Shown here one piece after another: positions 6,293-15,170 of a stretch of 24,392 nucleotides of DNA. The stretch covers positions 1-24,392 of the forward strand of contig DASPJR010000128.1 of the NCBI GenBank assembly GCA_035628505.1, read 5' to 3'. Source of the stretch: DASPJR01 sp035628505. GTDB taxonomy: Bacteria; Planctomycetota; SZUA-567; H5-PLA8. The first letter of the stretch is position 1. Each line of letters begins with the position of its first letter. The translations under genes were made by a program, and so were the position numbers. Below the pieces are notes generated by a model. It did not search any database. It was not told the origin of the DNA and saw nothing but the letters and a program-made list of their open reading frames with translations.

Positions 6293-8782
6293 CTATTTGT
6301 GCAAGAACACGCGGCTTTGCACGATTGCGTGGATGATCGCGCGCAGGCCATAATTTTTCCCACGAACGTCTTTCACGATGTGCTCGAGAACTTCGCGGTC
6401 GGCGAACTGAATCTCGGCGCCTGTCGCGTAAACCATGAGTTTCTCGACCATGTTGTGCGCGAGCTGGTCTGGGTTTTTCAGAATCAGCTTCTTGTACTCA
6501 TCGATGTTCTGGAACTTCTCACCCGTATCCGTCTCGTACGCGGGCTCAACGGGTTTGGCCAGGTACATCTTTTTTTCGGGATAGTTGGGATGCTCGGTGT
6601 ACTTGACCCCGTCTCCGCCCTTCTTGACGCGGTAAAACTCGCGCCAGCCGCCGACGACGTCGAAACTCTCCAGCGCAAAACCGGGCGGATCGATCTGGAG
6701 GTGGCACGACGCACAGACTGCCACATTCTTGTGCTTCTCGAGCTGCTCGCGAATCGTCACCGCTCCGCGAATGTCCGGCTCGATGGCCGGTACGTCCGGC
6801 GGTGGTGGAGACGGCGGCTTGCCAATGATGCGTTCAAGCACCCACGCGCCCCGCTTGACCGGCGAAGTATACGTCGCGTTCGTGGTCAGCTTCAGCACGC
6901 TGGCGTGCGTAATCACGCCGCCGCGATGCGAATTCGGCGGCAGTGTGACTTTGCGCAGCTCCAGCCCTTCGCAGCCAGGGATGCCATAGTGCTTGCCTAG
7001 GCGCGAATTGAGGAACGTCCATTCCGAGTGGAAGAAGTTCGTGACCGGCAGATCCTTGCGCAGCACTTCTTCGAAGAAACGCGTGGTTTCGAGCGGCATC
7101 GACCAGGCCAGCGTGTCGTCGTATTCGAAGTACGCGTCGTCGGGTTTCATCGCGTGGAACTTGCGCAGGTCCAGCCACTGGCCGGTGAAATTTTCGGTTA
7201 AACGCGCGGACTTGGGATCGTTGAGCATGCGTTCGGTGTGTGCGCGCAGAACGTCAGGCTTGCTGAGCTCGCCCTTTGCCGCGGCCTCGAACAGCGCCTC
7301 GTCCGGCAGGGAACTCCACAGGAACTGCGAGAGCCGCGACGCGATGGCGTAATCGTCCAGCTTGCCCGGCTTCTCCGTTAAGAGGAGGAAATACGGCGAG
7401 CAGAGCGCGGCTTTGTAGCCCGCGCGCATGGCCTCCTCAAAGCGCTCTCCCTTCGCAAGCTGTGCGTGAACAAACTGAAGGAAATAACTCGCGACCGCGT
7501 CGGGAACAGGCCGACGGAACGCGCGCGGCAGGAACGCCCGCATCAGCCGTTCGGCGTCGCCTTTCGGGTCCTTAGTGATGGGCACCAGCGGATGTTTGCT
7601 GAACTCGCCGGGGTGCCACTTGGTCCAGTTCGGATCGACTGGCTTTCCGGCCAGCACGTCGTCGGCATAGCGCCGCGTCATTTTCGGCAGATCGCCAAAG
7701 AGCCGCTTGTACCCGGCCTCAGGGTTGAGCGGTCCTTCGAGCTCGACCCACTCGATGGCCAGGCCGATTCCCTTGTAATTCTCATCGAGCTTGGTGTCTT
7801 TCATGCTCTTCTTGAAAGCGTCCATGCTGGGCAGGCCGAGGCCTTCAAAATAAATCTGCTCGCCCTGCGGCAGAGTCGTTTCAATTTCAATCAGCGTCGC
7901 TTTGTCGGGAGCAGCGTCGCGGTAGTCGATGATGTGCTGCAGCTTTTCGTGCGCGAAGCGGTCGCAGGAAATCTTGCCGATCAGCACGGGAATGATTTTG
8001 CCATTCGAATTCACGGCTCGCACCGATGCTCGAATAATGTAGCGCCCGCTCTCGGACGCGGGCGCCGTAAGCACCGTTCCGTGCTTGTAGGGCACCGCGC
8101 ACAGAATCGCCGTTTCGCCTTCGTATCGCACATACGGATCGATGCCGGTGCGATGCACCGGCTGGCGGCTCTCGATGTACTTCTTTGCAGTGGTACGGAT
8201 TTTTTTCGTCTCGACAGGCCGCGGGCAGAGCGCCGCGTCGAGCGCGCGATCGGCGGCATTCTGGTAGCGGACCAGGTGCGTTGCGGAGGTTTCCAGCCCG
8301 GCGCTGACCGTATCGAAGCCGCCGACGGGATTGTCTTCCGGCAGCAGGCCCGCGAGCGGAACTTCGATACCGAGCAGATCATGCAGCGTATGCTCGTACT
8401 CGATGCGGTTGAGCCGCCGGATGACAACGCGGCCTTCGGCTTTCTGCTTCGCCAGCGACGCCGCATAGAGTTCTTTGTGCAGCCATTGCGTGAGCTGCTT
8501 GCGCTCGGCTTCCGACGGCTGCTTCTTTTCTTTCGGCGGCATCTCGCCGGAAATCAGCTTGTCGTACGTGCGGACCCAGCGGCGATCGGTGAAGTCGAGC
8601 GGAAGCGATTCAAACGAGAGCTTCGCCTTGGCGCGCTCGTCGTCATGACAGTTGATGCAGTAATTCTGCAGAAATTTCTGCGAGGCGTCCGGCAGTGACT
8701 TCGATCCAGCGGCAAGCGCACACGGCAGCAGCGCTATCATAAGGAGTAGATTCAAAGATGCCGAACGGCCGCGCATGCTCAA
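6293..8782 (-). CDS. Secreted DUF1587/1592/1588/1585 cytochrome-type protein
   Basis: Counting from the TTG at 8782, an 829-aa exported protein. A signal peptide (LNLLLMIALLPCALA) precedes a haem-c-type CINCH motif (42-46) in a planctomycete-type cytochrome domain. In order follow a DUF1587-like part (RRLNRIEYEHTLHDLLGIEV), a beta-rich insert, a DUF1592-like part (SRLSQFLWSSLPDEALFEAA), a DUF1588-like part with a second CASCH motif (690-694, followed by LQIDPPGFALESFD), and a DUF1585-like C-terminus. It probably attaches one or two c-type haems and acts in the periplasm with the downstream DUF1552 protein; the reaction is unknown. Start: an ATG at 8842 overlaps the upstream stop as ATGA, but GGAGG at 8793-8797 and a normal signal peptide favour TTG 8782 or ATG 8776. 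Confidence 0.88.
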   Translation of the reverse strand: MSMRGRSASLNLLLMIALLPCALAAGSKSLPDASQKFLQNYCINCHDDERAKAKLSFESLPLDFTDRRWVRTYDKLISGEMPPKEKKQPSEAERKQLTQWLHKELYAASLAKQKAEGRVVIRRLNRIEYEHTLHDLLGIEVPLAGLLPEDNPVGGFDTVSAGLETSATHLVRYQNAADRALDAALCPRPVETKKIRTTAKKYIESRQPVHRTGIDPYVRYEGETAILCAVPYKHGTVLTAPASESGRYIIRASVRAVNSNGKIIPVLIGKISCDRFAHEKLQHIIDYRDAAPDKATLIEIETTLPQGEQIYFEGLGLPSMDAFKKSMKDTKLDENYKGIGLAIEWVELEGPLNPEAGYKRLFGDLPKMTRRYADDVLAGKPVDPNWTKWHPGEFSKHPLVPITKDPKGDAERLMRAFLPRAFRRPVPDAVASYFLQFVHAQLAKGERFEEAMRAGYKAALCSPYFLLLTEKPGKLDDYAIASRLSQFLWSSLPDEALFEAAAKGELSKPDVLRAHTERMLNDPKSARLTENFTGQWLDLRKFHAMKPDDAYFEYDDTLAWSMPLETTRFFEEVLRKDLPVTNFFHSEWTFLNSRLGKHYGIPGCEGLELRKVTLPPNSHRGGVITHASVLKLTTNATYTSPVKRGAWVLERIIGKPPSPPPPDVPAIEPDIRGAVTIREQLEKHKNVAVCASCHLQIDPPGFALESFDVVGGWREFYRVKKGGDGVKYTEHPNYPEKKMYLAKPVEPAYETDTGEKFQNIDEYKKLILKNPDQLAHNMVEKLMVYATGAEIQFADREVLEHIVKDVRGKNYGLRAIIHAIVQSRVFLHK

Positions 8783-8838
8783 GTTGTTCGTCCCTCCTTT
8801 ACAGGAGTAACTACACTTTTTTCCAACAATCGTTGAGC

Positions 8839-9747
8839 TCATTTCGCCTCATGTTTTTTGTGATCAAAATCATCGGGCGGAAACCACGCCGTGCGGAAGC
8901 CGACGTGGAAATACGTCTCGTGCGGCTCAAAGCCCATGCGCTTGGCGGTGCGGTAGGAATGCAGCGGATGGTAGAACGAGCCGCCACGCAGAGCGACATA
9001 GGTGTGCGCGCTTCCCGGTTTGGGCGCGGGCTCGGGGCTGTTCGGATATGGCTCCTTCCATTCGCTCGTCCATTCGTACACGTTGCCGGCCATGTCCATG
9101 CAGCCGTAGGGACTGGCGCCTTTCGGGTACGAACCGACCGGCTCCGGACCCCGTAGCGAATCTTTCAGCGTGATCACACCGTACTCGCGCGAAGGCTTTT
9201 CGTTGCCCCAGGGATACCACCGGCCGTCGGTGCCGCGCGCCGCCTTTTCCCACATCGCCTCCGTCGGCAATTGCTTGTGCGACCAGTTGGCGTATTCCTG
9301 CGCCGCTTTCCACGTGACACTGGCGATCGGCAGCTTCGCTTCAGCAGGTTTCAGATCGGGCCCGGTCCACGTCGGAACAATTTTATCGGCCTTCCACTGG
9401 GTAGCGTCGACAAACTGCTTCCAGCGCTCGAACGTGACTTCGTACATGTCGATGTAAAATCCCTGCACATAAACGACCCGCTCCGGAAAACTTTCCTCGC
9501 CGGCCATGATGCGGAAATCTTTGAGGCCGAGCTGCTCGGCCTGCTTCTGTGCCGTGTCGGCATTCAGGCCCATGCGGAAATAGCCTTCGGGCACCCAGAC
9601 CATCTCGGCGCCGTCGACCGGATGACGGATGGTGAATCCGGCGGGAATCTCCGCGTGCGGCGAGCGGTACGCCAGCGGCGCAACGCCTTCACCGGCGCGC
9701 GCGAAGGAGCACATCAGCAGCAGAGCGAAAGCGAAGCGATCGAGCAT
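8839..9747 (-). CDS. Secreted FGE-fold (formylglycine-generating-enzyme-like) protein lacking the catalytic cysteines
   Basis: A 302-aa protein with a signal peptide (FAFALLLMCSFARA). It carries an FGE-sulfatase (SUMF1-type) domain: MVWVPEGYFRMG, FYIDMYEVTFERWKQFVD, LPIASVTWKAAQEYANW, LPTEAMWEKAARG, WYPWGN, GCMDMAGNVYEWTSEW and LRGGSFYHPLHSYRTAKR to GFRTAW. True FGEs carry two active cysteines just after RGGSW; here that segment is GGSFYHPLHSYRTAKR, with none. The protein is probably a non-catalytic C-type-lectin-like fold, as is common in this superfamily, perhaps for binding or scaffolding. No sulfatase gene is in the window. Start at ATG 9747 is supported by AAGGAG 4 nt upstream; the frame stays open further upstream only because it runs through a repeat. 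It is followed by the cytochrome-like gene. Confidence 0.88.
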   Translation of the reverse strand: MLDRFAFALLLMCSFARAGEGVAPLAYRSPHAEIPAGFTIRHPVDGAEMVWVPEGYFRMGLNADTAQKQAEQLGLKDFRIMAGEESFPERVVYVQGFYIDMYEVTFERWKQFVDATQWKADKIVPTWTGPDLKPAEAKLPIASVTWKAAQEYANWSHKQLPTEAMWEKAARGTDGRWYPWGNEKPSREYGVITLKDSLRGPEPVGSYPKGASPYGCMDMAGNVYEWTSEWKEPYPNSPEPAPKPGSAHTYVALRGGSFYHPLHSYRTAKRMGFEPHETYFHVGFRTAWFPPDDFDHKKHEAK

Positions 9748-9760
9748 GCGTCTCCTTCTT

Positions 9761-9824
9761 GTAGCGCAGGCTTCCAGCCTGCGAGAATCTGTTCTCTTCT
9801 TTTCTCGCAGGCAAGGATGCCTAC
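9761..9824. repeat. Palindromic GCAGGCTTCCAGCCTGC-type intergenic repeat
   Basis: GCCTGCGAGAA and TTCTCGCAGGC form a perfect 11-bp inverted repeat. Outer GTAG and CTAC ends frame a longer imperfect palindrome. It fills the gap between the 1092-aa protein gene and the FGE-fold gene and lies just upstream of the latter's SD. The frame is open through it, which makes the FGE-fold gene look about 65 codons longer than it is. Confidence 0.7.
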
Positions 9825-9833
9825 GAACGCGGG

Positions 9834-12800
9834 TTAGTACGTCAGCACGATCACATCCGCCGACTGCAGCGATGGCAGCTTGAAGATCACCTCGCTGCCG
9901 TTCTGTTTGAACGAGAATCCTTTCGCGTGGAAGCACGACCACACCTTGCTGACTTTTTTCTCGACGCCGCTCAAACGAATCTCAAGATTCTTCAGCTTGC
10001 CGTCGTGCTGCTCCGCCAGGTGCGAAATGGGCAGCAGCGTTGAGGCCGCGCAGTCCAGGCGCGATGCGACGACGCTCCGGTGGGCGATGGAGATGTCGGG
10101 CAGAATTTTGTTCTCGGCAAGCGGACGGAGGATCATCTCGCGGGCCGTTTCGTTGTAATTGACGGGCTCGAAGTGGCTGAACGTCTTCTCGCCGCCTCCC
10201 TTGCCTACCGGAAGCACCGGCATGGCCTGCCTGACGAAGGCCTGGCCCGGCAGCGTCCCCGTGTAGTAGGCCTTGCCTTTGCCGGGACTTGTTTTGATCC
10301 ACGCCGCAGAATTGTCTGATTTGTAACGCCCGAGCACCTCCGCGCTCGCTTGCGGCTCGAAGACTTCGCGGCTGCAGAGAACATCCAGCACCGACGAGCC
10401 GATCACCAGCTGATCCTTTGGTTTCTCAAAGAGGAGCTCAATCTTGGCGCGTAGCGCGCCCTTGTAGCGGTCGTAACTTTTCTGCGGTCCGCGCGCGAAG
10501 ATGTCGTCGAGCACAGTCAGGCTCTCGTCGAATTCGTTTTTGCGCGCCGCGCCCGCAGTGGCCATCACCACGCCGCCGGACTGCACCCACTCTTTAATCC
10601 CAGCCGCTGCTTTGCGTTCGAGATTCTGTCCGCAGATGTAGAGCGCCTTGTATTTTTTCAGCAGTCCGTCGGCGACGTCCTCTTCTGTCAGCATGTCCAC
10701 GCGATAGCCTGCCAGGCGCAGCGCGTACCAGATATTCTTGCGCTCTTCCTGCGACACGTTGGTCGCGACTGAGCCGGGATTGATATCGTTCTGCGATTTG
10801 CCTTCAAGCTCCCACACGTCGCTGGCTTCGCTCAGCAGCATCGCAACTGGCGCCGCGGCCGGGCGCGCGGCGAGCAGATCGTCTTCGATCAGACCCGCCA
10901 TTCCCGAGACGTTGCGGATCGTGCGCCAGATCGGAAGGCCGCCGCGGTAGGTGACATAATTTTCGGTCGAGAAGGCGTCCGGCGAAATATTGAACCAGTC
11001 GAGGTCCTTTACGTTTTGCCCCCACAGCATCACCGCGTTCTGAATGAGATGCTCGGGCGTGTTCCCCGGATAATGCGGCATGCAGTAGAACATCATGCGC
11101 GTGTCGTGGTAGCTCGCGCCCTTGCGCAGGTACGCGGCCTCAAAATCGACGACCAGGCGCGAAGCTTCCGGCTGGCAGTAGGTATAGTCTTCACTCCACG
11201 CCAGCGACATGGCCTTGTGCTTGAAGGATTCGATGAACGCAGCCTGGTGCATCCAGTAGAAGGGATGCATGCCGCCGAGGTTCGCCGTCGATTCCACGCT
11301 GTTTCCGAGTCCCGCTTTAAGCTCCTTTGTCTTTTCAGCGAACGCTTTGATACCCTGATCGCTGCGGAAGCGCAGGCTGTACCAGTAGAGGCGCTTGAGC
11401 TGCAGCGCGGACTGTTCGGTCTTAGGCGTTTCCTTCGGAATGACGCCGATCTGCACCGCGACGTCCGCCGAAAGCGCGTTGAGCGGCTTGACCTGTTCCC
11501 AGTTCGCGAGTCCCAGGCTCTCGGGCGTTTCCTTGTGTGCTTTGATGTAATCTCTGAAGCCGGCGATCTTCGCTGGATCGTTCACATCCACGGCGGGCAA
11601 GCCGATCTCATCTCCGTACGAGAGACAGTAGAAGTGGTCTTCGATGCCGGCCTTCTTGACTTTCTCGATCACCTCGGCCGGTTTCTGGCTGTGATGGTAA
11701 TGGACCGAGCGCGGGATCAGCCCGCCTTTGGGCTCCCACCATTTCAGCACCTCGTCGATCTTCTGCTTATCATGGGTTCCGCCCAGCGTGTTCAGGCCCA
11801 GCGCGTAGCGGAATTCTTCTTCGGTCTCGATTCCCGCGCCCGCGCCGTCGTGACCGGTGCTGGCAAATAACATGATCTTCTTCGGCAGCGGGCCCAGGCG
11901 CGGCTTGGAATTCAGCTCCCTGGCGACCTCGCGGTAAATATCCGGAATCTTGCGCGTGAATTCGACGCCTTCCTTGCGGTGCAGGTCGGGCTGGACGAGA
12001 AACGAGAGCGTCGCTTCGCCTTTGCCGAGTTCGAACGATTTCACGATCGCCTTTTCGTTCGGCTGCAGAGCGATATCAACGGCAAACGGAACGCTCGCAG
12101 TCTTCTCGCCCTTCTCGCCCTTTTTTTTCTTCGGCGTGCCTTCAGGAACGGCATTGACGAGAAACGGGGAGGTGCTCTCGGTGTTCATCGTGGGCCCGAG
12201 ATCGTACCAGACGCTCGCCTGTCCCGGCGCGATGGCTTCAGGCCAGTCGCCAGTGTTCTTGGCCGGCGCGGGAAGCTGTTTGCCGCTAGCATCATAGAAA
12301 GAAACTTTGTCGCGGTACTGCGCCGAATAGAAATCGTTGTAGCGGTGCCCCCAGTGATTCCAGCTGATGCGGATGGGCGTATCGGACTGGTTACGGAAGC
12401 GGAAGTAAACGTGATTGGCGCGGCGCAATTCATCCAGCAGCGGATAACGCGGAAAGTGCGGCGCCGAGAGTTTCGATAGATCGCTGGTGATCAGGATGGC
12501 ATCCACTGAACGCGCGCCCGCCGGCGCCGGATTGGGAGCTTTTTCAAGCGTCACGCGGTAGCGCCCTTTGGGCAGCGCAACCTCGTAGCCTTCCGCCGCG
12601 TCGTGATCGATGCCCCAGTTCCAGTACAGGCTCCCGGTCTTCAGATCATTGGTGAAGCAGTAATGCTTGGGCGCGTCGATCAGGCCGTACGTTTTCTTGA
12701 ACAGCGGCTTGTCCGAAGAATCTTCGGGGGCGATGCGGATGCCGAAGGCGTAATTGAAGTTTGGCGGACACTCGTATTTCACCCAGACTTTGTACGTGCC

Positions 12801-13112
12801 GTCGGCGGGCACCTCTATGATAGAGTGCGCTTCAGCATTGCCGTCGCGCTCGTCTGTCATCGCCATGCGCAGGCGGCTGGCCCAGACGCCGCCGAAAATC
12901 ATGTTCTGGTAGAGATCCTCACCCCAGCGCCCGACTTGCCAGCCTGAACCGGGGCCAAACTTGTCCTGTGCGACGCCTTTCATGTCTTCGCATTCAATCA
13001 CGATTCGCGTGGGCTCCGGTGCAGGCGGGGCCGCCTCGCCGGCAAGGCTCAGACCGGTATAGATAAGGAGAAGCAGGCAGGGCGTGAAGAACTTCTCTGC
13101 GGCGTGACGCAT
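9834..13112 (-). CDS. Large secreted GH42-like protein with CBM-like N-terminus and GATase-like domain
   Basis: A 1092-aa protein. Residues 1-28 are a signal peptide (FFTPCLLLLIYTGLSLAGEA). Residues about 36-210 form a beta-rich carbohydrate-binding-like module (IVIECEDMKGVAQD, later GTYKVWVKYECPP). A second beta-rich region precedes a central domain (about 405-750) resembling a GH42-type TIM barrel. It has a DEIG motif at 501-504, where E502 is a candidate acid/base, and E641 in LAWSEDYTY, a candidate nucleophile. Residues about 755-875 look like the GATase/flavodoxin-like domain of GH42-type enzymes (YKALYICGQNLERKAAAGIK, then EWVQSGGVVM). It shares FRDYIKAHKETPESLGLANW and other blocks with the 914-aa protein at 16717-19461. 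ATG at 13112 has GGAG 7 nt upstream. Activity and substrate are inference. Confidence 0.8.
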   Translation of the reverse strand: MRHAAEKFFTPCLLLLIYTGLSLAGEAAPPAPEPTRIVIECEDMKGVAQDKFGPGSGWQVGRWGEDLYQNMIFGGVWASRLRMAMTDERDGNAEAHSIIEVPADGTYKVWVKYECPPNFNYAFGIRIAPEDSSDKPLFKKTYGLIDAPKHYCFTNDLKTGSLYWNWGIDHDAAEGYEVALPKGRYRVTLEKAPNPAPAGARSVDAILITSDLSKLSAPHFPRYPLLDELRRANHVYFRFRNQSDTPIRISWNHWGHRYNDFYSAQYRDKVSFYDASGKQLPAPAKNTGDWPEAIAPGQASVWYDLGPTMNTESTSPFLVNAVPEGTPKKKKGEKGEKTASVPFAVDIALQPNEKAIVKSFELGKGEATLSFLVQPDLHRKEGVEFTRKIPDIYREVARELNSKPRLGPLPKKIMLFASTGHDGAGAGIETEEEFRYALGLNTLGGTHDKQKIDEVLKWWEPKGGLIPRSVHYHHSQKPAEVIEKVKKAGIEDHFYCLSYGDEIGLPAVDVNDPAKIAGFRDYIKAHKETPESLGLANWEQVKPLNALSADVAVQIGVIPKETPKTEQSALQLKRLYWYSLRFRSDQGIKAFAEKTKELKAGLGNSVESTANLGGMHPFYWMHQAAFIESFKHKAMSLAWSEDYTYCQPEASRLVVDFEAAYLRKGASYHDTRMMFYCMPHYPGNTPEHLIQNAVMLWGQNVKDLDWFNISPDAFSTENYVTYRGGLPIWRTIRNVSGMAGLIEDDLLAARPAAAPVAMLLSEASDVWELEGKSQNDINPGSVATNVSQEERKNIWYALRLAGYRVDMLTEEDVADGLLKKYKALYICGQNLERKAAAGIKEWVQSGGVVMATAGAARKNEFDESLTVLDDIFARGPQKSYDRYKGALRAKIELLFEKPKDQLVIGSSVLDVLCSREVFEPQASAEVLGRYKSDNSAAWIKTSPGKGKAYYTGTLPGQAFVRQAMPVLPVGKGGGEKTFSHFEPVNYNETAREMILRPLAENKILPDISIAHRSVVASRLDCAASTLLPISHLAEQHDGKLKNLEIRLSGVEKKVSKVWSCFHAKGFSFKQNGSEVIFKLPSLQSADVIVLTY

Positions 13113-13272
13113 CTTAAATCTCCGGACTGGTGCAAAATGAGCCTGTCAGCAAGGTTCAATACAGTTCCGTGCCTGCGAGGACGCATTCACTTTTCCTGCG
13201 CTTCGATTTAGTTTCCTAACACATCGTCACGTTACATTTTTTGTGTACACGCACGCGCGGCAGCGAACCAAA

Positions 13273-14391
13273 TCACGTGGCGGAGACAGTTTCCGCCTGC
13301 TGCTTTTGCGCGGGCTCGTAGTCTTCGATGAGCACGCTTCCACGCGCGATCAGATGCCGCAGACGCCAGCTGCCCGGCTCAATGACGGCAATGTCCGCGT
13401 CGCATCCGGGAACCAGGCGACCCTTGCCGCGCAGTTTCAGCACGCGCGCCACGTTGCTGGTAACAAGCGAGAGAAGCTGCGGCAGCGGAAAGAGATTCTG
13501 CGCATAGCATGCGCCGATCTGCTCAAACCGTGTCATGGGCGGCGAGCTGTCAGCGTCGGAAGACACTGTCAGACGCGAAGGATCGCCCGCGAGCTCGCGG
13601 AACATCTTCAGGCAACGCGGCAGGTCTTCATCGACCGTATCAATGTCGATCATCGCGCCGCGCCGGGAGAGCTCGACGGCTTCGGCCATCAGATCGCGCG
13701 AGCGCTGAATATGAGTGGGGTAAAGACACTGCGGCTCGATGGCATGCTCTTCCACAATCTTGCGCAGAACGCTCAGGCGCTGCGCTTTGCTTCCCGTGTG
13801 AAAATGCGTGATGCCGGCTTTTCCGCTGAGCAGCCCCGCGACGGCGGTGTCGCGCACCAGCCGCGCGAGTTCGGGTGCATTGGGATCGGTCGAACGCTCA
13901 TCGGCGATCGCGATCTCCCCGGCCCCGATGCACTCCTCGATGAACATGATATCGTTGCGCAGCGTACCGGTAATTGTCGACGGAGGCACGTTGTAACCTC
14001 CGGTGTAGATGAACGCGCTCAGCCCGTGTTCTTTCATCGCCTTGGCACGGCCGAGCAGCGCGGGAAGATTCTTCATTGTTGTGTCCACGCCCAGCACGCC
14101 GACTACACTGGTGATTGCGGCGGCCTCGATTGTCTCCGGCGGCACGTCGGGAGTCTGCTTGCTGAACCCGCCCTCACCACTGCCGCCGATGAGATGAACG
14201 TGCGGGTCGATGAAACCCGGACAGACGATGCAGCCGGAAGCATCCAGCACCCGGAAGGTGATTTCGGAATCGGGCGGAAACTCCGGCATTTTTCCGCCAA
14301 TGCTGATTATCTGCCCGGCGGCGGTGAAAACCGGCTTTCGTCCGAGGTGTTCGGGGGCATATATCTCACCGTTTTCGAGCAGCAGAAACAT
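13273..14391 (-). CDS. iadA: Isoaspartyl dipeptidase-like amidohydrolase (IadA family)
   Basis: A 372-aa cytoplasmic metal-dependent hydrolase, close in length to E. coli IadA (390). IadA cleaves beta-aspartyl dipeptides arising from damaged proteins. Recognisable landmarks are HVHLIGG (H64, H66), E73 in GSGEGG, Y133 in TGGYNVP, R166 in DERS, H198 in HFHTG, H227 and R230 in PTHIQR, and D279 and S283 in SSDADSS. The exception is the strand-4 lysine that becomes carbamylated and bridges the metals in E. coli IadA: in my alignment that position is E159 (EIAIADERS). Some amidohydrolases use Glu there, so the enzyme may be active with altered properties. ATG at 14391 is supported by GGAGAG 5 nt upstream; the longer open frame runs through a repeat. 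It is the first gene of the minus-strand run. Confidence 0.85.
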   Translation of the reverse strand: MFLLLENGEIYAPEHLGRKPVFTAAGQIISIGGKMPEFPPDSEITFRVLDASGCIVCPGFIDPHVHLIGGSGEGGFSKQTPDVPPETIEAAAITSVVGVLGVDTTMKNLPALLGRAKAMKEHGLSAFIYTGGYNVPPSTITGTLRNDIMFIEECIGAGEIAIADERSTDPNAPELARLVRDTAVAGLLSGKAGITHFHTGSKAQRLSVLRKIVEEHAIEPQCLYPTHIQRSRDLMAEAVELSRRGAMIDIDTVDEDLPRCLKMFRELAGDPSRLTVSSDADSSPPMTRFEQIGACYAQNLFPLPQLLSLVTSNVARVLKLRGKGRLVPGCDADIAVIEPGSWRLRHLIARGSVLIEDYEPAQKQQAETVSAT

Positions 14392-14432
14392 GGTCACTCT
14401 CCAACTTTTTGGCGTCCGTCCGGCTGAAAGTT

Positions 14433-14460
14433 TTCGTGGGCGGGGCGCCCACGCCACGAA
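14433..14460. repeat. Nested GC-rich palindrome upstream of iadA
   Basis: TTCGTGG (14433-14439) pairs with CCACGAA (14454-14460), and overlapping CGTGGGCG (14435-14442) pairs with CGCCCACG (14446-14453). The element lies in the divergent gap between iadA and the sigma-factor gene. It resembles GC-rich dispersed repeats and could also fold in an iadA leader. Confidence 0.6.
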
Positions 14461-14576
14461 CATCAAGCGTTGCAAATTCCGACCCGGTGCGCTGAAGAGA
14501 TTATTTTTCCACCGTTTTATGCTCTTTTTGCGTTAACTAGCAGCCGTTCGACGCGAATAATAGATTGGGGGAAGGT

Positions 14577-15170
14577 ATGAAGGGACAACGGGTGCTGAGC
14601 GATGAGGAAATTGAGCAGGCGCTGGCGCGCGCGCAGGCCGGCGATTCCGAAGCCTACGGCCTGGTCGTCTACGCCTGCCAGGCGCGTCTGCGCGCGTTCG
14701 TCGCACGGTACGTCCTGCGCGAAGCGTGGGTCGATGACATCGTCCAGCAGGCTTTTGTCACTGCATATCAGAATCTCCATAAGTTCGAGCTGAACACTGA
14801 TTTTCCCGCGTGGCTGCGCACGATTGCGTTCAACCATCTGCGCCGCGAGCTGGCCAAGGCCAGCCGCAGGCATGACCGCGAGCGTGATTACGTCGCCGAG
14901 CTGGCTGCGCGCGAACTCTCGCAGCGTCTGGATAAAGACAGCCCGCGCGACGACGCGATGCTCGACGCCTTGCGCGACTGCGTCAGCGGCCTGCCGCAGA
15001 GGACGCGCACGCTGCTTTCTCGCTATTACGAAGAAGGCCTGCCGCTGCAGGCCATCGCCGAGGAACTCGACCGCGCCGCAGACGGACTGAAAGTCACGCT
15101 CTTCCGCGTGCGCGCGCAACTTAAAGCATGCATCGAGCAGAAACTCGCGGCCGGGAGAGGCGATCCATGA
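14577..15170 (+). CDS. ECF-type sigma-70 factor
   Basis: A 197-aa sigma factor. Region 2 spans about 20-95 (AGDSEAYGLVVYACQARLRA, DIVQQAFVTAYQNLHKFELN, FPAWLRTIAFNHLRREL). Region 4 spans about 128-185 (LRDCVSGLPQRTRTLLSRYY, LPLQAIAEELDRAADGLKVTL). Like other ECF factors it lacks regions 1 and 3. The style matches the planctomycete/verrucomicrobial ECF group that is usually paired with FecR-like proteins. Its TGA overlaps the ATG of the next gene by 4 nt (ATGA), so the two are translationally coupled. ATG at 14577 is preceded by a GGGGGAAGG purine run; a TTG at 14565 would make a slightly longer form. It lies between the two minus-strand runs and diverges from iadA. Confidence 0.9.
   Translation: MKGQRVLSDEEIEQALARAQAGDSEAYGLVVYACQARLRAFVARYVLREAWVDDIVQQAFVTAYQNLHKFELNTDFPAWLRTIAFNHLRRELAKASRRHDRERDYVAELAARELSQRLDKDSPRDDAMLDALRDCVSGLPQRTRTLLSRYYEEGLPLQAIAEELDRAADGLKVTLFRVRAQLKACIEQKLAAGRGDP

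Noticed and set aside
7466..8698. A 410-codon open frame on the plus strand
   Set aside because: Fully antisense to the cytochrome-type gene, whose product has CINCH, CASCH and DUF1592-type motifs. The plus-strand translation is Arg/Phe-rich with no domain.
11016..11870. A 284-codon open frame on the plus strand
   Set aside because: Antisense to the conserved core of the 1092-aa secreted protein, with no SD or recognisable motif of its own.
13159..13166. ATACAGTT upstream of the 1092-aa protein gene as a second half-site of the GntR-LacI operator
   Set aside because: Only 8 bp match the central part of the 2695-2718 palindrome and no inverted partner is present; chance is likely.
13243..14427. 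A 394-codon open frame on the plus strand
   Set aside because: Antisense to the iadA-like gene, whose catalytic motifs are clear; the translation is His/Arg-rich shadow.
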